Part shown: positions 12,092 through 23,589 of the stretch, in pieces | Numbering within the stretch: position 1 is the stretch's first letter | How the letters are laid out: the number at the start of each line of letters is the position of its first letter | Source of the DNA: Tenebrio molitor | Taxonomy: Eukaryota > Arthropoda > Insecta > Coleoptera > Tenebrionidae | NCBI RefSeq assembly: GCF_963966145.1 | Contig: NC_091047.1 | Coordinates: forward strand, 11,098,001-11,162,000 | DNA: 64,000 nucleotides | Direction: 5' to 3' | The notes under the pieces: generated by a model | Seen by the model: only the letters and a program-made list of their open reading frames with translations | What the model was told of the DNA's origin: nothing | Databases searched by the model: none | Program-made: the position numbers and the translations under genes

Positions 12092-12139
12092 TACTACTAA
12101 GTTGCCTTTTGCACGTAAATATGTACATGATTTATTTTT

Positions 12140-12257
12140 TATGGTCCATCCCCTAATTCCAAACATTTTTTCACTTTTCTCTAACAAACGGACACTCCTG
12201 TATAGCGGACAATATTTTATTCCGCGTGGGTGTCCGTTATATGGAAGTTTCACTGTA
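12140..12257 (-). mobile_element. pogo/Tigger-like terminal fragment
   Basis: Read on the minus strand from the TA at 12257 it begins CAGTGAAACTTCCATATAAC followed by GGACACC. This is the style of terminal repeat seen in pogo/Tigger-type elements (CAGT..AAC.TC.ATATAACG..). A second GGACA-containing repeat follows about 45 bp inside. No partner end or transposase was found, so this is a solo end. Confidence 0.4.
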
Positions 12258-13002
12258 TACAATTTATAGCAAAACGAAAACTACAGACGCTGTTTTCAGT
12301 GGAAACGTTAAACGGCCCTTTAAATAATTGGAAATATACAGTTTCTAATTCAAATTCAATTCAAATTCTAGACTGGACAAAAGAATGATGACAGTAACTA
12401 CTAAATGTTGCGTTTGCAAAATCATTTCTGTGTCTATTATTACAACTATAACAGACAGGGAGAATAATATTGGCGGTAGTATCGATTCTTGTGGTTTTCC
12501 TCGTCGGACAGACAGCACAATATTGTCTAACGTTACACTCTGTTATTTGGCTTTATGATTATATGATCCTGTTTCTTGTCTCATCTTCTGAGCAATTCTC
12601 AATTAATGTGTTACATAACACAATATTAAATGCTTTCTAAAATTTGGAAAATAAATAGCTGATCTAAATTACAGAGACTCTCCTTCTGGAGTCAGTCATG
12701 AATCATGAATTAAAATATGATCAAAGTGGAACATTTCAATACAAATTACTTTTCCAAATGTTTTAGAAATAACTGGGAAAAGTTTAGTTCGTCAAAGGTT
12801 TCAAATAAGAGAAAGAAGAAAATGTAATAAAAATTGTAGTGGTGTAATCAAATGTAACACTGTAAATCCTGTTTTGATCATTTTTTATTGTTATAAACTG
12901 CCAAATTTTCTTCTAGCATTTTTATTAGATTGTCCAAGAAAAGCTGAAAATATAAACTTAAAGTAAATGGTAGTAATGAAATGAATAAGAATAGTAATAT
13001 AA
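12258..13002. other. unannotated AT-rich stretch
   Basis: No gene or repeat recognised. Confidence 0.25.
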
Positions 13003-13165
13003 TGAGTGTGAACGCACCACCGGAATACAATTATGGTCAGCTGTTTAAATCTAACCTCACTTTTTGCATTGTTTGTGTTTTTAATCGGCAATTTGAAAAA
13101 TCAGTGTTTTTAAGACGAGTGGTTCATTCACAATCGACTCATCAACGCCAACTTCGACGCCAAAT
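13003..13165 (+). mobile_element. family C inverted-repeat element, truncated copy 1
   Basis: Carries the family core: gtgaacgcaccac at the left, ctgtttaaatctaacctcac in the middle and cacaatcgactcatcaacgc at the right. It lacks the outer left arm present in copies 3 and 4. The antisense of its core produces the peptide NNAKSEVRFKQL, which also appears in copy 3, so that peptide is not a gene. Confidence 0.65.
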
Positions 13166-15074
13166 AAAAAAACCACCTTTATGCTGACTATTTATTTGGC
13201 ATTTTTAAACAGGTTTATTTAGTTTAAAAAATGTTATATCCATTTCTCATGTCATGTTTGTAGAGAATTCATTTCAAAATCTGTGATTTGTTAGTGATTA
13301 CCAGACCAGATCAAATAGCAACTAGAAGTAACGTGAGTTAAGAAAGTCAAATAATAATTATTAAGATATTTAAGCGCAGTTTAATACATATGACTTGAAT
13401 TAACATTGTTTGATATTTATTCAAGTTAATTTCGAGTTAATTACTGGTACTTTATCAGCATCTGGCTGCGTTCTGGTTGGAGGTAATACATCACAAGTAT
13501 CTGAAATCTTCCCTTTTGGTTTGACTAAAATATTTTAATTGCGGTAACTTAGGAATCTCATGAACATCTTTCATGTAACTCATTTCGAGGATTATTGGGA
13601 AAGTCTGGTGTTTTCTCGCCGGAAAAATATAAACGACAAAGAAAAAGTCGTAACACAGGGAAGGAAATTAATGAAACTTCTTGGTGGTAAACGAACGTAA
13701 TTTTTAACGGAATCGATGGAAGATCAAAGCGCTAGTGATACTTAAAGATTTTTAATATTACGCCGTCAAGGTAGAAAGAAGTTGATGGAAAGTTATTTTG
13801 AGCTTCTTATGTTTTTGCGTTGCCTCTCATTGTCAATCGGAAAGTTGAATTGACTTCAAAATTTTTTAATAGTTACTTTTACATCTTATTAGACAGTCAG
13901 GGTAAAATTAATGCTGTGCTGTGAAAAGAGAAAATTGATTCATTTATTTGCTTGCGAGTCCACCCTGGGGGGAACTGAAATTAATTAAATTCTGCGTTAC
14001 ATAAATATTGAAAATTTCTGTGTCATTATTACGACAGCATGTTCGACATTTTGAAAAAAATACATCAAGAAAAAAATCGTCCATCAATCTTTTATGTTTT
14101 TTCATTCCAGAATTAATTAATCATCACATTTACTTCTGCAATTAGTTTCATCATTGATTAAAATTCATCTTCGGCAGACAGCTATTGATTTTTCGTTTCG
14201 AAAACTTGAAAAATACTGAATTAATTTTTAATGTTTCCGGGAGATAACCCGAACCACAGTGAGTTGCGAATTTGAAATCGATAGGAACAAAGCTGTTCCC
14301 TGTAGGGACATACACGGAAATTGAATTGAAATTTCTAGGGAAAAGTTTTTTTTATTATTCTGCCGCCGTGAAATGTTGCAGCACTAACGCCCTATTTCAA
14401 TTAAACTTTACTGGAAATAAATTACTCAATTCATAAATCAGTTTACTAGAATTTTAATATTTACTCACACCCGCCTGAAAATTTCTGCTCAAGGAATTCG
14501 AATTATAAATTTCATTTCAAACCTAACTCGGAGATTATAAATCCATCACGAAATGATTAATCCATATAAATATTTTTCTCCGCCTTTACACAGTTCCCGA
14601 ACAGCGAACCAAACCCCTTCCAAGTAGGATTACTTCACACTCCTTCAACTTTCAGGGGCATGCCTATTTTTTAGCATATTAAAGAGCATTTGCCTGTTTC
14701 TTAGTTTTTACCATCTTAAGTGTATCAAAATAGTCCCCAAAACTTATTAAGGAACTTTTGTAAAGAGTGATCAATAAAATTTAGTTTTTGTTTGTTTACT
14801 GAATGCTAAAAAATACGAAATTTGCATGATTATTTCTTTCATATGTTTAGCAACCAATTGCGTGACAAATATTGACCAATCAAAACGAGAAAACAAAAAA
14901 TAACCCGATAAAATTTCTCTAAAATGCACACAATAATCGGTGAAAAAATGTCGGTACCTGATTTTTTTTTTTAAATAAATTATTTTGAATAAAAAGGATT
15001 GGAAACAATGCGTTTGTTTTCATTCTATTCAGGAAATAATCAGCCGTATACCCCGCCTGCAAAATTTTAATAAT
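13166..15074. other. unannotated AT-rich stretch
   Basis: No recognised gene, RNA or paired repeat. Confidence 0.25.
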
Positions 15075-15238
15075 GGCAAATTTTTTGCTAATGAACTCAA
15101 ACATCCATAAATTATTCGGTCAGAAGACCAATTATTATCAAATAAAAGCTCTCGACTTCGTCTCGCGCTCTTATTTGATAATAATTGGTCTTCTGACCTC
15201 ATTTATGGATGTTTTCGTTCATTAGGAAAAAAATTTCC
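15075..15238. repeat. long-armed foldback with CTCG-type loop
   Basis: Arms of about 72-75 bp (15075-15150 and 15165-15238) are nearly perfectly inverted; both contain tcagaagaccaattattatc or its complement. The short loop is CTCGACTTCGTCTCG. There is no ORF. The loop resembles those of foldbacks at 30.6, 58.7 and 59.6 kb. The transcript would form a long hairpin. Confidence 0.8.
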
Positions 15239-15297
15239 GATAAAAATTTTTGCACTTGGGATATAATATGTGATTATACATATTTATTGAAATATTT

Positions 15298-15440
15298 ACT
15301 TATCCTCAAAATTGGCGTTGAAGAATCGATTGTGAACGCACCACTCGTCAGTCTATAGAGCAATAACACAAACAACGCGAAAAGTGAGGTTAGATTTAAA
15401 GCGCTGATCCGCGACTCTTTAGCGTTTACTTTGTATTTTG
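15298..15440 (-). mobile_element. family C inverted-repeat element, degenerate copy 2
   Basis: The left end has atcctcaaaattggcgttga, gaatcgattgtgaacgcacc, then the core aagtgaggttagatttaaa (complement of copy 1). It closes with a decayed right arm, cgactctttagcgtttactt. The core is in the opposite orientation to copies 1 and 3. Confidence 0.55.
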
Positions 15441-17104
15441 GTTGAAAATTCGATGGTCTCTTATCTGTGGTCTTGTATTATCTTTGTCTACTCTTGCTCT
15501 ATCATAGAACAGTAATTTTTCATTACTGGATTTGAATTGTCTCCATATCTCTTTTTCATTTCAGCCATTCCCGTGCTCATCGCTTTCAATATTGTAGCTC
15601 ACAGGAAAGAAATTCAAATGTTATTCTTCCACAATATTTTCATATTTTTTAAAGAAGGAAAAATTTTTAATACCCGCTGACTTTTGATAATTGAGACAAA
15701 TTTAGTGGGTTGGCACTCCCGTATAACTGGTACGTCGTTTGTCAAAAAGTTGTCTATTGATTCGCCTTCTAGGTTAAGATTATTGCAAATTAATAAATCG
15801 TGATAGTGACAATTTTATTGTTGTTAGATAATGTTAATTACTCCCACAATTCATTTTGTTATATTTTTCGCATCAAAACATGTGGAAATCTCACCCAGAG
15901 GCTCAAAATGTTAGAATGAAGCAAGCCCTTGAGTCTTTTTAGTTTCATATTCCTTTTTAAGAACCCAAATATAGTATTGTAATGCGTTTCTTGCTTGAAA
16001 TTTGATAAAATACACAGAACTGAATGTTCCTTGTGCCTTTAAAAGATTTCATATTTTATAGATTCTCATTTTTGTTCTACGTTTCCTGGGAAAATAATCT
16101 ACAAATATAAAATGATGGGTAATGTAGGTACGGGGTAAGTATTCATATATATCTAGCTTTATTATTATTAGACCGATATGCAAACTGCCTTTGGCACATG
16201 CACCTGTTCCATAAGTAGTGATTTATTGAATGATCCTCTAAGGGTAATTATTAGAATAATGTATTAGACTTGACACATGGTATGCTATGGGTATTTTTCA
16301 TTTGCGCTTATTGCTTTCGAAACCTGAATACTTAAATTTCTCTAACAACATCGAGTTATAAATTCCGTATTGATTATTTGGACGAGAAAGTTTATTACTT
16401 CCATTATTTTTTGACATAATTGAATTCCTGCAAAAGACCGACTTGAAAGGAAATTAATAATTGCTAAGCAAATAGGAATTTTGAAAATGTAAATTTTTCA
16501 GAGAACGAATGGCTGAATAGTTGTTACTCTCTGTTTATGTATTAAGAACCATTTTCTTAAGTAAGTTGCGATTCTTTAAAATTGCGTTCCTGTTTACGTC
16601 TCCTCGTATTTGTTATTTTTAAATTTTCTACTCGTTTAGCTAAGCTACGTTGATCCGGAAGTTGTTGTCAATAACGACATACTCTACATTGCTTTGCATG
16701 AAATTTTCATTTTAGAAGTTTAAACAAGTGTTTCTACACTGTACGAAATACCGTGCGATCGAAAAAAATAAAAACATCCAGTAAAAAAATGTTTGCTAAG
16801 AAGATATGTATAATAATTTAGCATTTCACTGAATTCTATAAATTACTAGTTGCTCTATTTATTACCGACACAATCAATTTCCACAGAACGACCACTAATT
16901 GTTAGCGGGGATTTTAGCTGAAAGCTCAGAATTATCGAGGGCTTTGCTGTGAAAAATCAGGCGTTTGTGTTCGGGCAATTAAAAGTTATCGTCTTGGAAT
17001 CAATAACTGTGAAAGCTACTCTGCTTGTCAGAACATAAGTATTTTAATTAATAACCTACTTTAGTTTGATACATTTTCATTTAAATAACTACTAAGTTTA
17101 TTTA
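15441..17104. other. unannotated stretch
   Basis: No recognised feature. A solo family-B-like tip (accgtgcgatc) occurs at 16750 without a partner. Confidence 0.25.
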
Positions 17105-17189
17105 ACGAGTTCGAGTGTATATTGGCCTTTTTTTAGCATGAGTAGACCACGAGTGCCATAAAGATCCCAATTTATACACGAACGAGTTG
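17105..17189. repeat. small foldback with CGAG motifs
   Basis: Arms acgagttcgagtgtatattg and its inverted counterpart (caatttatacacgaacgagt) are separated by about 40 bp containing gaccacgagtgcc. Imperfect but clear. Confidence 0.5.
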
Positions 17190-18639
17190 AATACAACGTT
17201 TTTTTGTTCGACGAGCCCCCTAAAGGCTCCAAATCGATGAAAATCTTTAAAATTAGCTTTAGTTTCATTTTGACAAGTTGTGACATTTATCAAAATCCAT
17301 TTATACAGTGCAAAATTCTCAAATTCTGACAGTGTCGAAGAAAAAACACCAGCTAAGTTAATTTTTATTATTGTGGGTAGTAAGCACATAAATAATTTAT
17401 TTTTTTTAGAGGTGGAGACAAAGGGAAAATTTCAATTTGGAACACTGAATGAATACTCAATTAAGTGCAACATGCAGTAAATGAAATTATGCGTGATATT
17501 AATAAATGTCATGATTGGATATGAAGTGCTTTGTATTGGTCAGTTAATGAGATTAGCAGATAATTGGAATGTAATTTGCGATTTGATATTTTCATATTTT
17601 AAAACTAATACCAGAAACTGCGTCAAATGAGTAAATCAATAACATTTTTGTATCGTGTTTTGCATTAGTAAAATTTTAGTTGCATTAAAATATCCAATTT
17701 AGAGTGCAGAGAGCATAGGCAATAACTGTATTGTGACAAATTGTTTTTTGTTATTTAAACAAACGTTCCAATGCCCGACAATATTTGGATTTAAGTAAAG
17801 TCTTTTTTTGTAATCTCAACCGATTTGCGAGTGTCACTGTAATAAATGAACCTTGTTGAGCAAGATCATCCCTCTGACCATTGTCATAAATTATTACCAT
17901 CGTATAATGCAAATATTTCACCAAAAGTAGAGGCACTTTACTCTGAAAAACGTTTTACGTGTTCAAAGAATATCGTAACGTTGAAAACGAAAACGTAAAG
18001 GACAGTTTTGAAGCTATTGTTGTCTTGTAAGGTTAAATGTATGGGAATACAGTAGAAATTTGTAAAATGTGATAGAGTGCCTATCATTTGATATCCAAAG
18101 GTACAAAGCGTTGTTTATTTCTAGTACATACCAATTTTTAAATAAATAAAATGGCGGAGAGAGAAAATCGAATAAAAATGTCAGATGGTTGGAATGAAAG
18201 TGAAATATAGTTAATATTGTTAAGTAGATGACAATTTTAATTATCATGTAATAATAATGATCATAACTATTTTTTTAAACAAACTAATTAGAATTTTTCA
18301 AATCAGCTTCACAAAAAGTGCTATACTAATATATTGTAAAATCGTTGATGGAAATTGGGACAGTAGAACAACAAAAGGCAAAGTCTAGTTAAAATAAAAA
18401 GAAAATTACTATTACTGATAATAATTCAAGAGTACGAAAATATAACATCTAAAATATAATTGGCGATTCCGTTGATCAGTGAGACATCTGGTGTGAATTT
18501 ATGAACTAAATTAAGGCATCCTACTCAAATCGGTGGCTAGTTTAGTGATTTGTGTTTTTTAAAAACAAACAAAAAAATAAGACCTACAAAACAAATTGTT
18601 GTGTCTTTGGCTGTAACAAAACGTTTTTAACAAAAATGC
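17190..18639. other. unannotated AT-rich stretch
   Basis: Nothing recognised. The ORFs in this part (17280-17480 plus, 18014-18247 minus) have no family features. Confidence 0.25.
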
Positions 18640-18970
18640 TTTTTAAAATATTGATCGATCAGTTCAATACATTTACGCTTTAATGAAACTAATCACCAAA
18701 ATAATGATTTTATTCTTTGAAAAAATCACAAAGTGCCAGGTCGAGAGTTTATAGCGAGGATTTTCGTTACTTCACTCTTGAAACCTCCAAAGAATAGCTT
18801 GTTTCTTGAGCAGAATGAGATGGAGCGCCGTCGTAGTGCAAAATTATCTCACACTTAGAACCTCGTAGGTGCAATTTCATACTTATTTTTGTGTAATTTT
18901 CTGCACTAAGTGTTTATTGATTTCATCATCACAATTACAGCAGGTCCAGATTTTCAGAAAAAATAAAATA
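18640..18970 (-). pseudogene. mariner-type transposase remnant
   Basis: A single minus-strand frame contains LHYDGAPSHSAQET, matching the second catalytic aspartate motif of mariner transposases (LhHDNArpHtA), and downstream DLALCDFF, matching the third (PDLaPcDfF). The aspartate codons are at 18832-18830 and 18742-18740. Only 29 codons lie between them, against 34 in the DD34D mariner family, and two stops interrupt the stretch, so the copy is dead and slightly deleted. Weaker similarity (TLSAENY) continues upstream to about 18930. Terminal repeats are not visible. The family could have served as a mobiliser for TA-targeting MITEs nearby (inference). Confidence 0.7.
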
Positions 18971-20569
18971 GATTATAAAAAAATAAAAAATAAATCAATT
19001 TAGACAGGATTCGGGTCTATTCAGATGTCAAATGTCAAATGTTTGTATTTTTCGGTTCTACATAAAAAATTTTTAAAAGAAATGTAAGTACTTAAATTAA
19101 TATATTGTTTTGTCTAAAACAATTTTTGTTTGAATTTCATTTTTTTCCTAGATGGTCTTAAAAATGTTGTATTCAAGGACCACGCTTGTATGTACAATAT
19201 TTTCGTTATTATTTTTTCTTTGAATGTCGCGTAATAAAGATAGGACTCGTTCGAAATGATCTGTCGGCGGACCCTACAGATCAAGTTAAATTTGAAACAT
19301 TCCGGATTTTTCTAATAAAGCCATTTCCTCCGAGGTCGCTATCGCACAGGGTAGATAAATGAACGCCGAAACAAATTAAAAAGGAGGCGAGAGCCATCCG
19401 AATTAGGAAGCAACCGTCATCAGCACTTAACAGTCTATCTTTTTTTGGAGTCGCGGTCGATTTGGACGCGGTTCAAGTAAACCTCCGCCGAGGAGTTGGC
19501 ACCTAGTTCGGCACGGCCAGATAATATACGTATCCTCAGTGTATAATTGGCCCAGAAGGGCGTTGCCGCGCGATCGTGTTCGATTCCCGTCTTCCGACAG
19601 TCGGATATCCTGGGAGTTCATTGTGTTCCTCCCATCCCCCGTTCTAGGTTTCTCTTCGCGCTAATTTCCTCGGCCATTATGCAAATCTCCTTGCAGATAG
19701 CTACTTATAACGAGTTAATTGGGGCAGCCTCGATCAAAACAAAAAGAACCAACCGACCCTCTATGAATATTTTGATGTCTCCACGCGAAAGTACTTTATC
19801 CGGGGAATATTTTTTCAGGTTAAATGCTTGGTATTGGGCTCACGCAACTCTATAGCCTAGCGGAATGTCAAAGTATTCAGAGTTTCATTGAAACGATCTA
19901 TAATCTCAATGTCAGATTATCGGGTTGTGCTCGGGAAAAATTCACGTATGTAATTACCGTTGGAATTGAATTACTTTTAAACATATGAATGGAACATGCA
20001 ATGTTTGTATTACAGATTAATTATACCCTGTCTCAGAAATTTCAAATAATCTCAGATCTTGGAAGTTTGTTGTAAAAACGTTGGAAAGAACCTTCGAATT
20101 TGAAATGGGGGCCCAGTCAGGCGACACAGACATGTTATTCCTCCCACATAGACAACACGCAGAGCAAGTTTCATTTTTTAGTAATGCGGAAATACGGATT
20201 AGTACATAAACTAGGCAAAAATGAATAGGGAATTCCACAATTTTTCTTGGAAAGAAAAATAATTGCCCCTATCCTCCCACGTATTCTTAAACACAAGATA
20301 CATTTTAAATGTTACAAGTACTTGAAACATTACATTTAATGTGTAGATTAATATATTTGTAACACATTTTCATTACAAATTTTAAAGGGTATTTATAAAA
20401 AATTCAAAAGAGGAAAAATTCACTATTAATTTTTGCTTAGTTTATTTGCAAGTAAAATTTCAGGACAATTTAAATGTTCGATCATAAACTGCTATTTACT
20501 CCTTTATTTAATGGAATTGTGTACCTTAATTAGAAGATTCAAATATTTTTAATGAATAGATGCTTATTA
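18971..20569. other. stretch with GC-richer island at 19.3-19.7 kb
   Basis: No recognised gene. The GC-richer block (about 19320-19740) contains short open frames on both strands but no convincing splice-bounded exon. It is a candidate conserved non-coding block. Confidence 0.25.
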
Positions 20570-20672
20570 TACAGTGTGGAACAAAATAATTGTCATCTAG
20601 TTACCTTTGCATTACCCTTGTAAAAATACGAAATGCCGCTCCACAAAGAAAAGACGGCCTAACCTCAAAATA

Positions 20673-21620
20673 TACAGGGTGTCTCAGCTAAGGCTTTCGA
20701 GTCTAATATCTCGGTTATTTGCCAACGGATTTTTATGAAATTTAAAATGCAGATATTTTAGACCGTGAAAGTTCAATTAGTAATAATAAAATTACCTCAA
20801 GTTAAAAAATGTAATTTTAACACATGTTTCCTTTATCGAAAATTATGCGCGATTATTATTAGATTGTTAAACATTAAAAAATAGGGGTCTACCCAAACAA
20901 TTAAGTAAATCACTTGTCTGATTCAACGAAAAGATTAGATTTTGTGGTTAAAAATTTAATGTAAGATTTGAAGGTACTTGAGCAGTTACTTTTTGAAACA
21001 ATTGATGATTAATTGCCAAGCAACATTTTGTATACCCTTTAAAGTCTGTCAAAATTGGGCGCGCTTTATTAGAAACGTTGAATTGTGAAAATTTATTGAA
21101 AATACTCTAAAAATAGACTACAGCGGCAGAAATTTCAATATTGTTGAAAAAGGAAAAAAAAATGCCTATGGAGAGTATCGTAAGAACTTCAATGACACAG
21201 GTCGTTTTCTCGTGGAACACTGTCCAAATGTAGGCTTTACAAAATGTAAGGTTAAGAGTGTCGTTAATTTATTTGAAGACACAGGAAGCGTACTATTCCG
21301 GACACGGAATCTTGGCCACAATTGACATTTAACTGACAAATATGTGTGAACTGGTCTTTATTGAATATAACCCAACTTTTGACTCGATAATGCCATTTCC
21401 CTGCTTTTTTGATGTCATAAGAAAAACTTCAAAGTGATTTTTAATAACTGTCATTTATTAATGACACTAAAGATTGGTTTACATATTTTTTTTAGAAATG
21501 TCTAAAAAATGTTGGCCAAGATTCCGTGTCCGGAATAGTACGTGAACTAAATTACCTTGCTAAAATATCCCAACCGTGTTTTAGTCCTTTATGGAAGAAT
21601 TAAAGTTGAGACACCCTGTA
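20673..21620. mobile_element. middle TA-flanked element of the nest
   Basis: Ends TACAGGGTGTCTCAGCT and the inverted TACAGGGTGTCTCAACT lie inside the outer element. It in turn contains a 250-bp family A element at 21291-21540. Without that insert it is about 700 bp, with no transposase frame seen. The TACAGGGTGTC tip is typical of insect mariner-like MITEs. Confidence 0.75.
21291..21540. mobile_element. family A inverted-repeat element, copy 1 (innermost)
   Basis: TA-flanked, 250 bp. Terminal repeats of about 27 bp: CTATTCCGGACACGGAATCT continuing to ttggcca, mirrored at the right. A second copy of the same length lies at 22372-22621 with high similarity throughout. Non-coding. Confidence 0.9.
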
Positions 21621-22246
21621 TATCAAAATTCCAAATGTGATTTATTGCGAAGGGATGATATGAATGCAAAGTCGAGATTGAAATTGAAAAGGAGCTAACA
21701 AAAGCAAGTCACAGCTAGTGTTGAAAGTGGCAACCAACGTTGTGTCAATTGTCAATTCGATTGATGACATTTTTTGACAGAACTAATAGTTAGGCACTCA
21801 AAAAAAAAAGTAGAGCGGTGCAGGAATATTTACATGTGCACAAATTCCAAAGCAAACTAGATGACAGTCATTTTGTTCCACACTGTAGTTGTAGAATTAA
21901 AAAAATCTAACTCTACTAATTAAAAGTTACATATGTACTTACTTACAATAATAAATACAACACAGCAGTTTTAGATATCTGACACCAGTTTTAGTATAGA
22001 GGTTATCAACAAATGTTGTCGATTAAAACTGCAATAAACAGAAATTATTCTTGTTATTTAGCTTGTTTAGTTATTAAATTATAAGTCAAGGTTAAATTTT
22101 TCGATGTTTAATTTAAAAAAATAATTTTGAATAATCAATTTTTATACGGGTATCTATGTAGTTCTAATGTAATGCACAAATTTCAAAATGTGTATTTGTG
22201 ATCAATACGATTTTTAGAAAGCGTTGAAAGAATTAGGAAAATGATA

Positions 22247-22373
22247 TACAACGGCCGGCAATAAAAACTAGCCATCACTTTTCTGTTACCTACGTCAAAA
22301 TCCAAATGTGTAATTAATGCTTTAATGACACTGACATTTAAACGATGGCTAACTTTTTTTGCCGGCCACCGTA
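22247..22373. mobile_element. 127-bp foldback element with GGCCGGCA arms
   Basis: The left arm (acggccggcaataaaaacta then gccatc) is inverted at the right as gatggctaac..ttgccggcc. TA bounds both ends. Its right TA is also the left TA of family A copy 2. Confidence 0.75.
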
Positions 22374-22621
22374 CTATTCCGGACACGGAATATTGGCCAC
22401 AACTGACATTTCACTGACAAATATGTGTGAACTGGCCTTTATTGAATATAACCCAACTTGTGACTCGATAATGCCATTTCCTTGCTTTTTTGATGTCACA
22501 CGAAAAACTTTAAAGTGACTTTTAATAATTGTCACTTAAATGACACTAAGGATTGGTTTACATCATTTTTTTTTAGAAATGTCTAAAAAATATTGGCCAA
22601 GATTCCGTGTCCGGAATAGTA
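22372..22621. mobile_element. family A inverted-repeat element, copy 2
   Basis: Same length, tips and interior as 21291-21540, with scattered substitutions. It abuts the GGCCGGCA foldback and shares its TA. Confidence 0.9.
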
Positions 22622-22694
22622 CATACCTATGTATGAAACGAACACTCAAATTTGCCATTTATCACATCAAATGAAGATATGATCAAGATGAAGA

Positions 22695-23425
22695 TACAGG
22701 TGTCCCCAAAAAAAAAGACGAGTCCATAGCTCCCTTATTTATTGGAGGATTTTAATTATCTATACATCAAATTAAATGGTTGTTAATAGGCTATAAAACG
22801 GCTTAATAAATTCACGTACAGCTCCAAGGGCTTCAAGACTAAACTGTCAAAATATTTTTTTTCAAATGGGATTACATACTTTTTTTTAGTAATTCTGATA
22901 GAGATTTTAATTCTGAAAACAACAATGTATCACAAGTATAACTTCACATAAAAAAAAATTACACTCACTTTTGAAACAAATGACGAGCACCAAGCGAAAA
23001 GCTATCAAAATGCATTGCGTTACAATGTAATAACCAAATTAAGGTAGCTGGAAAAACAAATGACAAATAATAACATGTGGGATTGCGCAGATATGCCGCC
23101 AATGTTTAGCGCAAAATGGAACATAGACGATAGTAGTGTTTTTTTACATTTTTTTGGTGAAATTTTTGGTATTTAAGTGTATACTTGTGATACATTGTTG
23201 TTTTAAGAATAAAAATCTCTATCAGAATTACTAAAAAAAATATGTAATCCCATTTGAAAAAAAATATTTTGACAGTTTACCCTTGAAGCCTATGGGGCTA
23301 TACTTGAATTTATTAGGCCATTTTGTAGTCTATTAACAACTATTTAATTTGGTGTACAGATAATTAAAATCTTCCGATTAATAACGGAGTTATGGACTCG
23401 TCTTCTTTTTTGGGGACACTCTGTA
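22695..23425. mobile_element. long-terminal-repeat foldback, TACAG..GTGTCCCC ends
   Basis: Left and right arms of about 245 bp each (22695-22940 and 23180-23425) are inverted copies. Both carry aagacgagtccata, the ttttaattatc block, caaatgggattacata and acaatgtatcacaagtata. The centre is about 240 bp and non-coding. The element sits at a TA inside a short tandem repeat, atgatcaagatgaag. Confidence 0.85.
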
Positions 23426-23589
23426 TGATCAAGATGAAGTTATGTATCTGAAGAGTTTGTCATCTAAAAAGACAACGTATGTTTGGAAAAGAAAGGGAAA
23501 ACTATAGTCTGGTTGACCACGAATTTATTTGATCAGTCGTTATAATATACCACTACTATTTGCTTATGCTAATTCTATTGACAACATTA

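Larger units (their letters stand above)
20570..21887. mobile_element. outer TA-flanked element of a three-level nest
   Basis: Ends TACAGTGTGGAACAAAATAA (left) and TACAGTGTGGAACAAAATGA (right, inverted) continue to match through gtcatctagtt, giving terminal repeats of about 35 bp. A second element (20673-21620) is inserted about 100 bp inside. Without it the host element is about 370 bp and non-coding. Confidence 0.85.

Noticed and set aside
16745..16765. Solo family-B-like tip accgtgcgatc
   Set aside because: No mirrored end or interior similarity.
16880..16970. Minus-strand exon with Ig-like text (LTISGRSVEIDC)
   Set aside because: Phases do not fit the other candidates, and open frames of this length are expected by chance.
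19570..19600. tRNA B-box-like gttcgattcccg
   Set aside because: No T-arm pairing, acceptor stem or A box can be built around it.
22678..23439. 16-bp target-site duplication around the long foldback
   Set aside because: A third, diverged unit to the left shows the site is a pre-existing tandem repeat.
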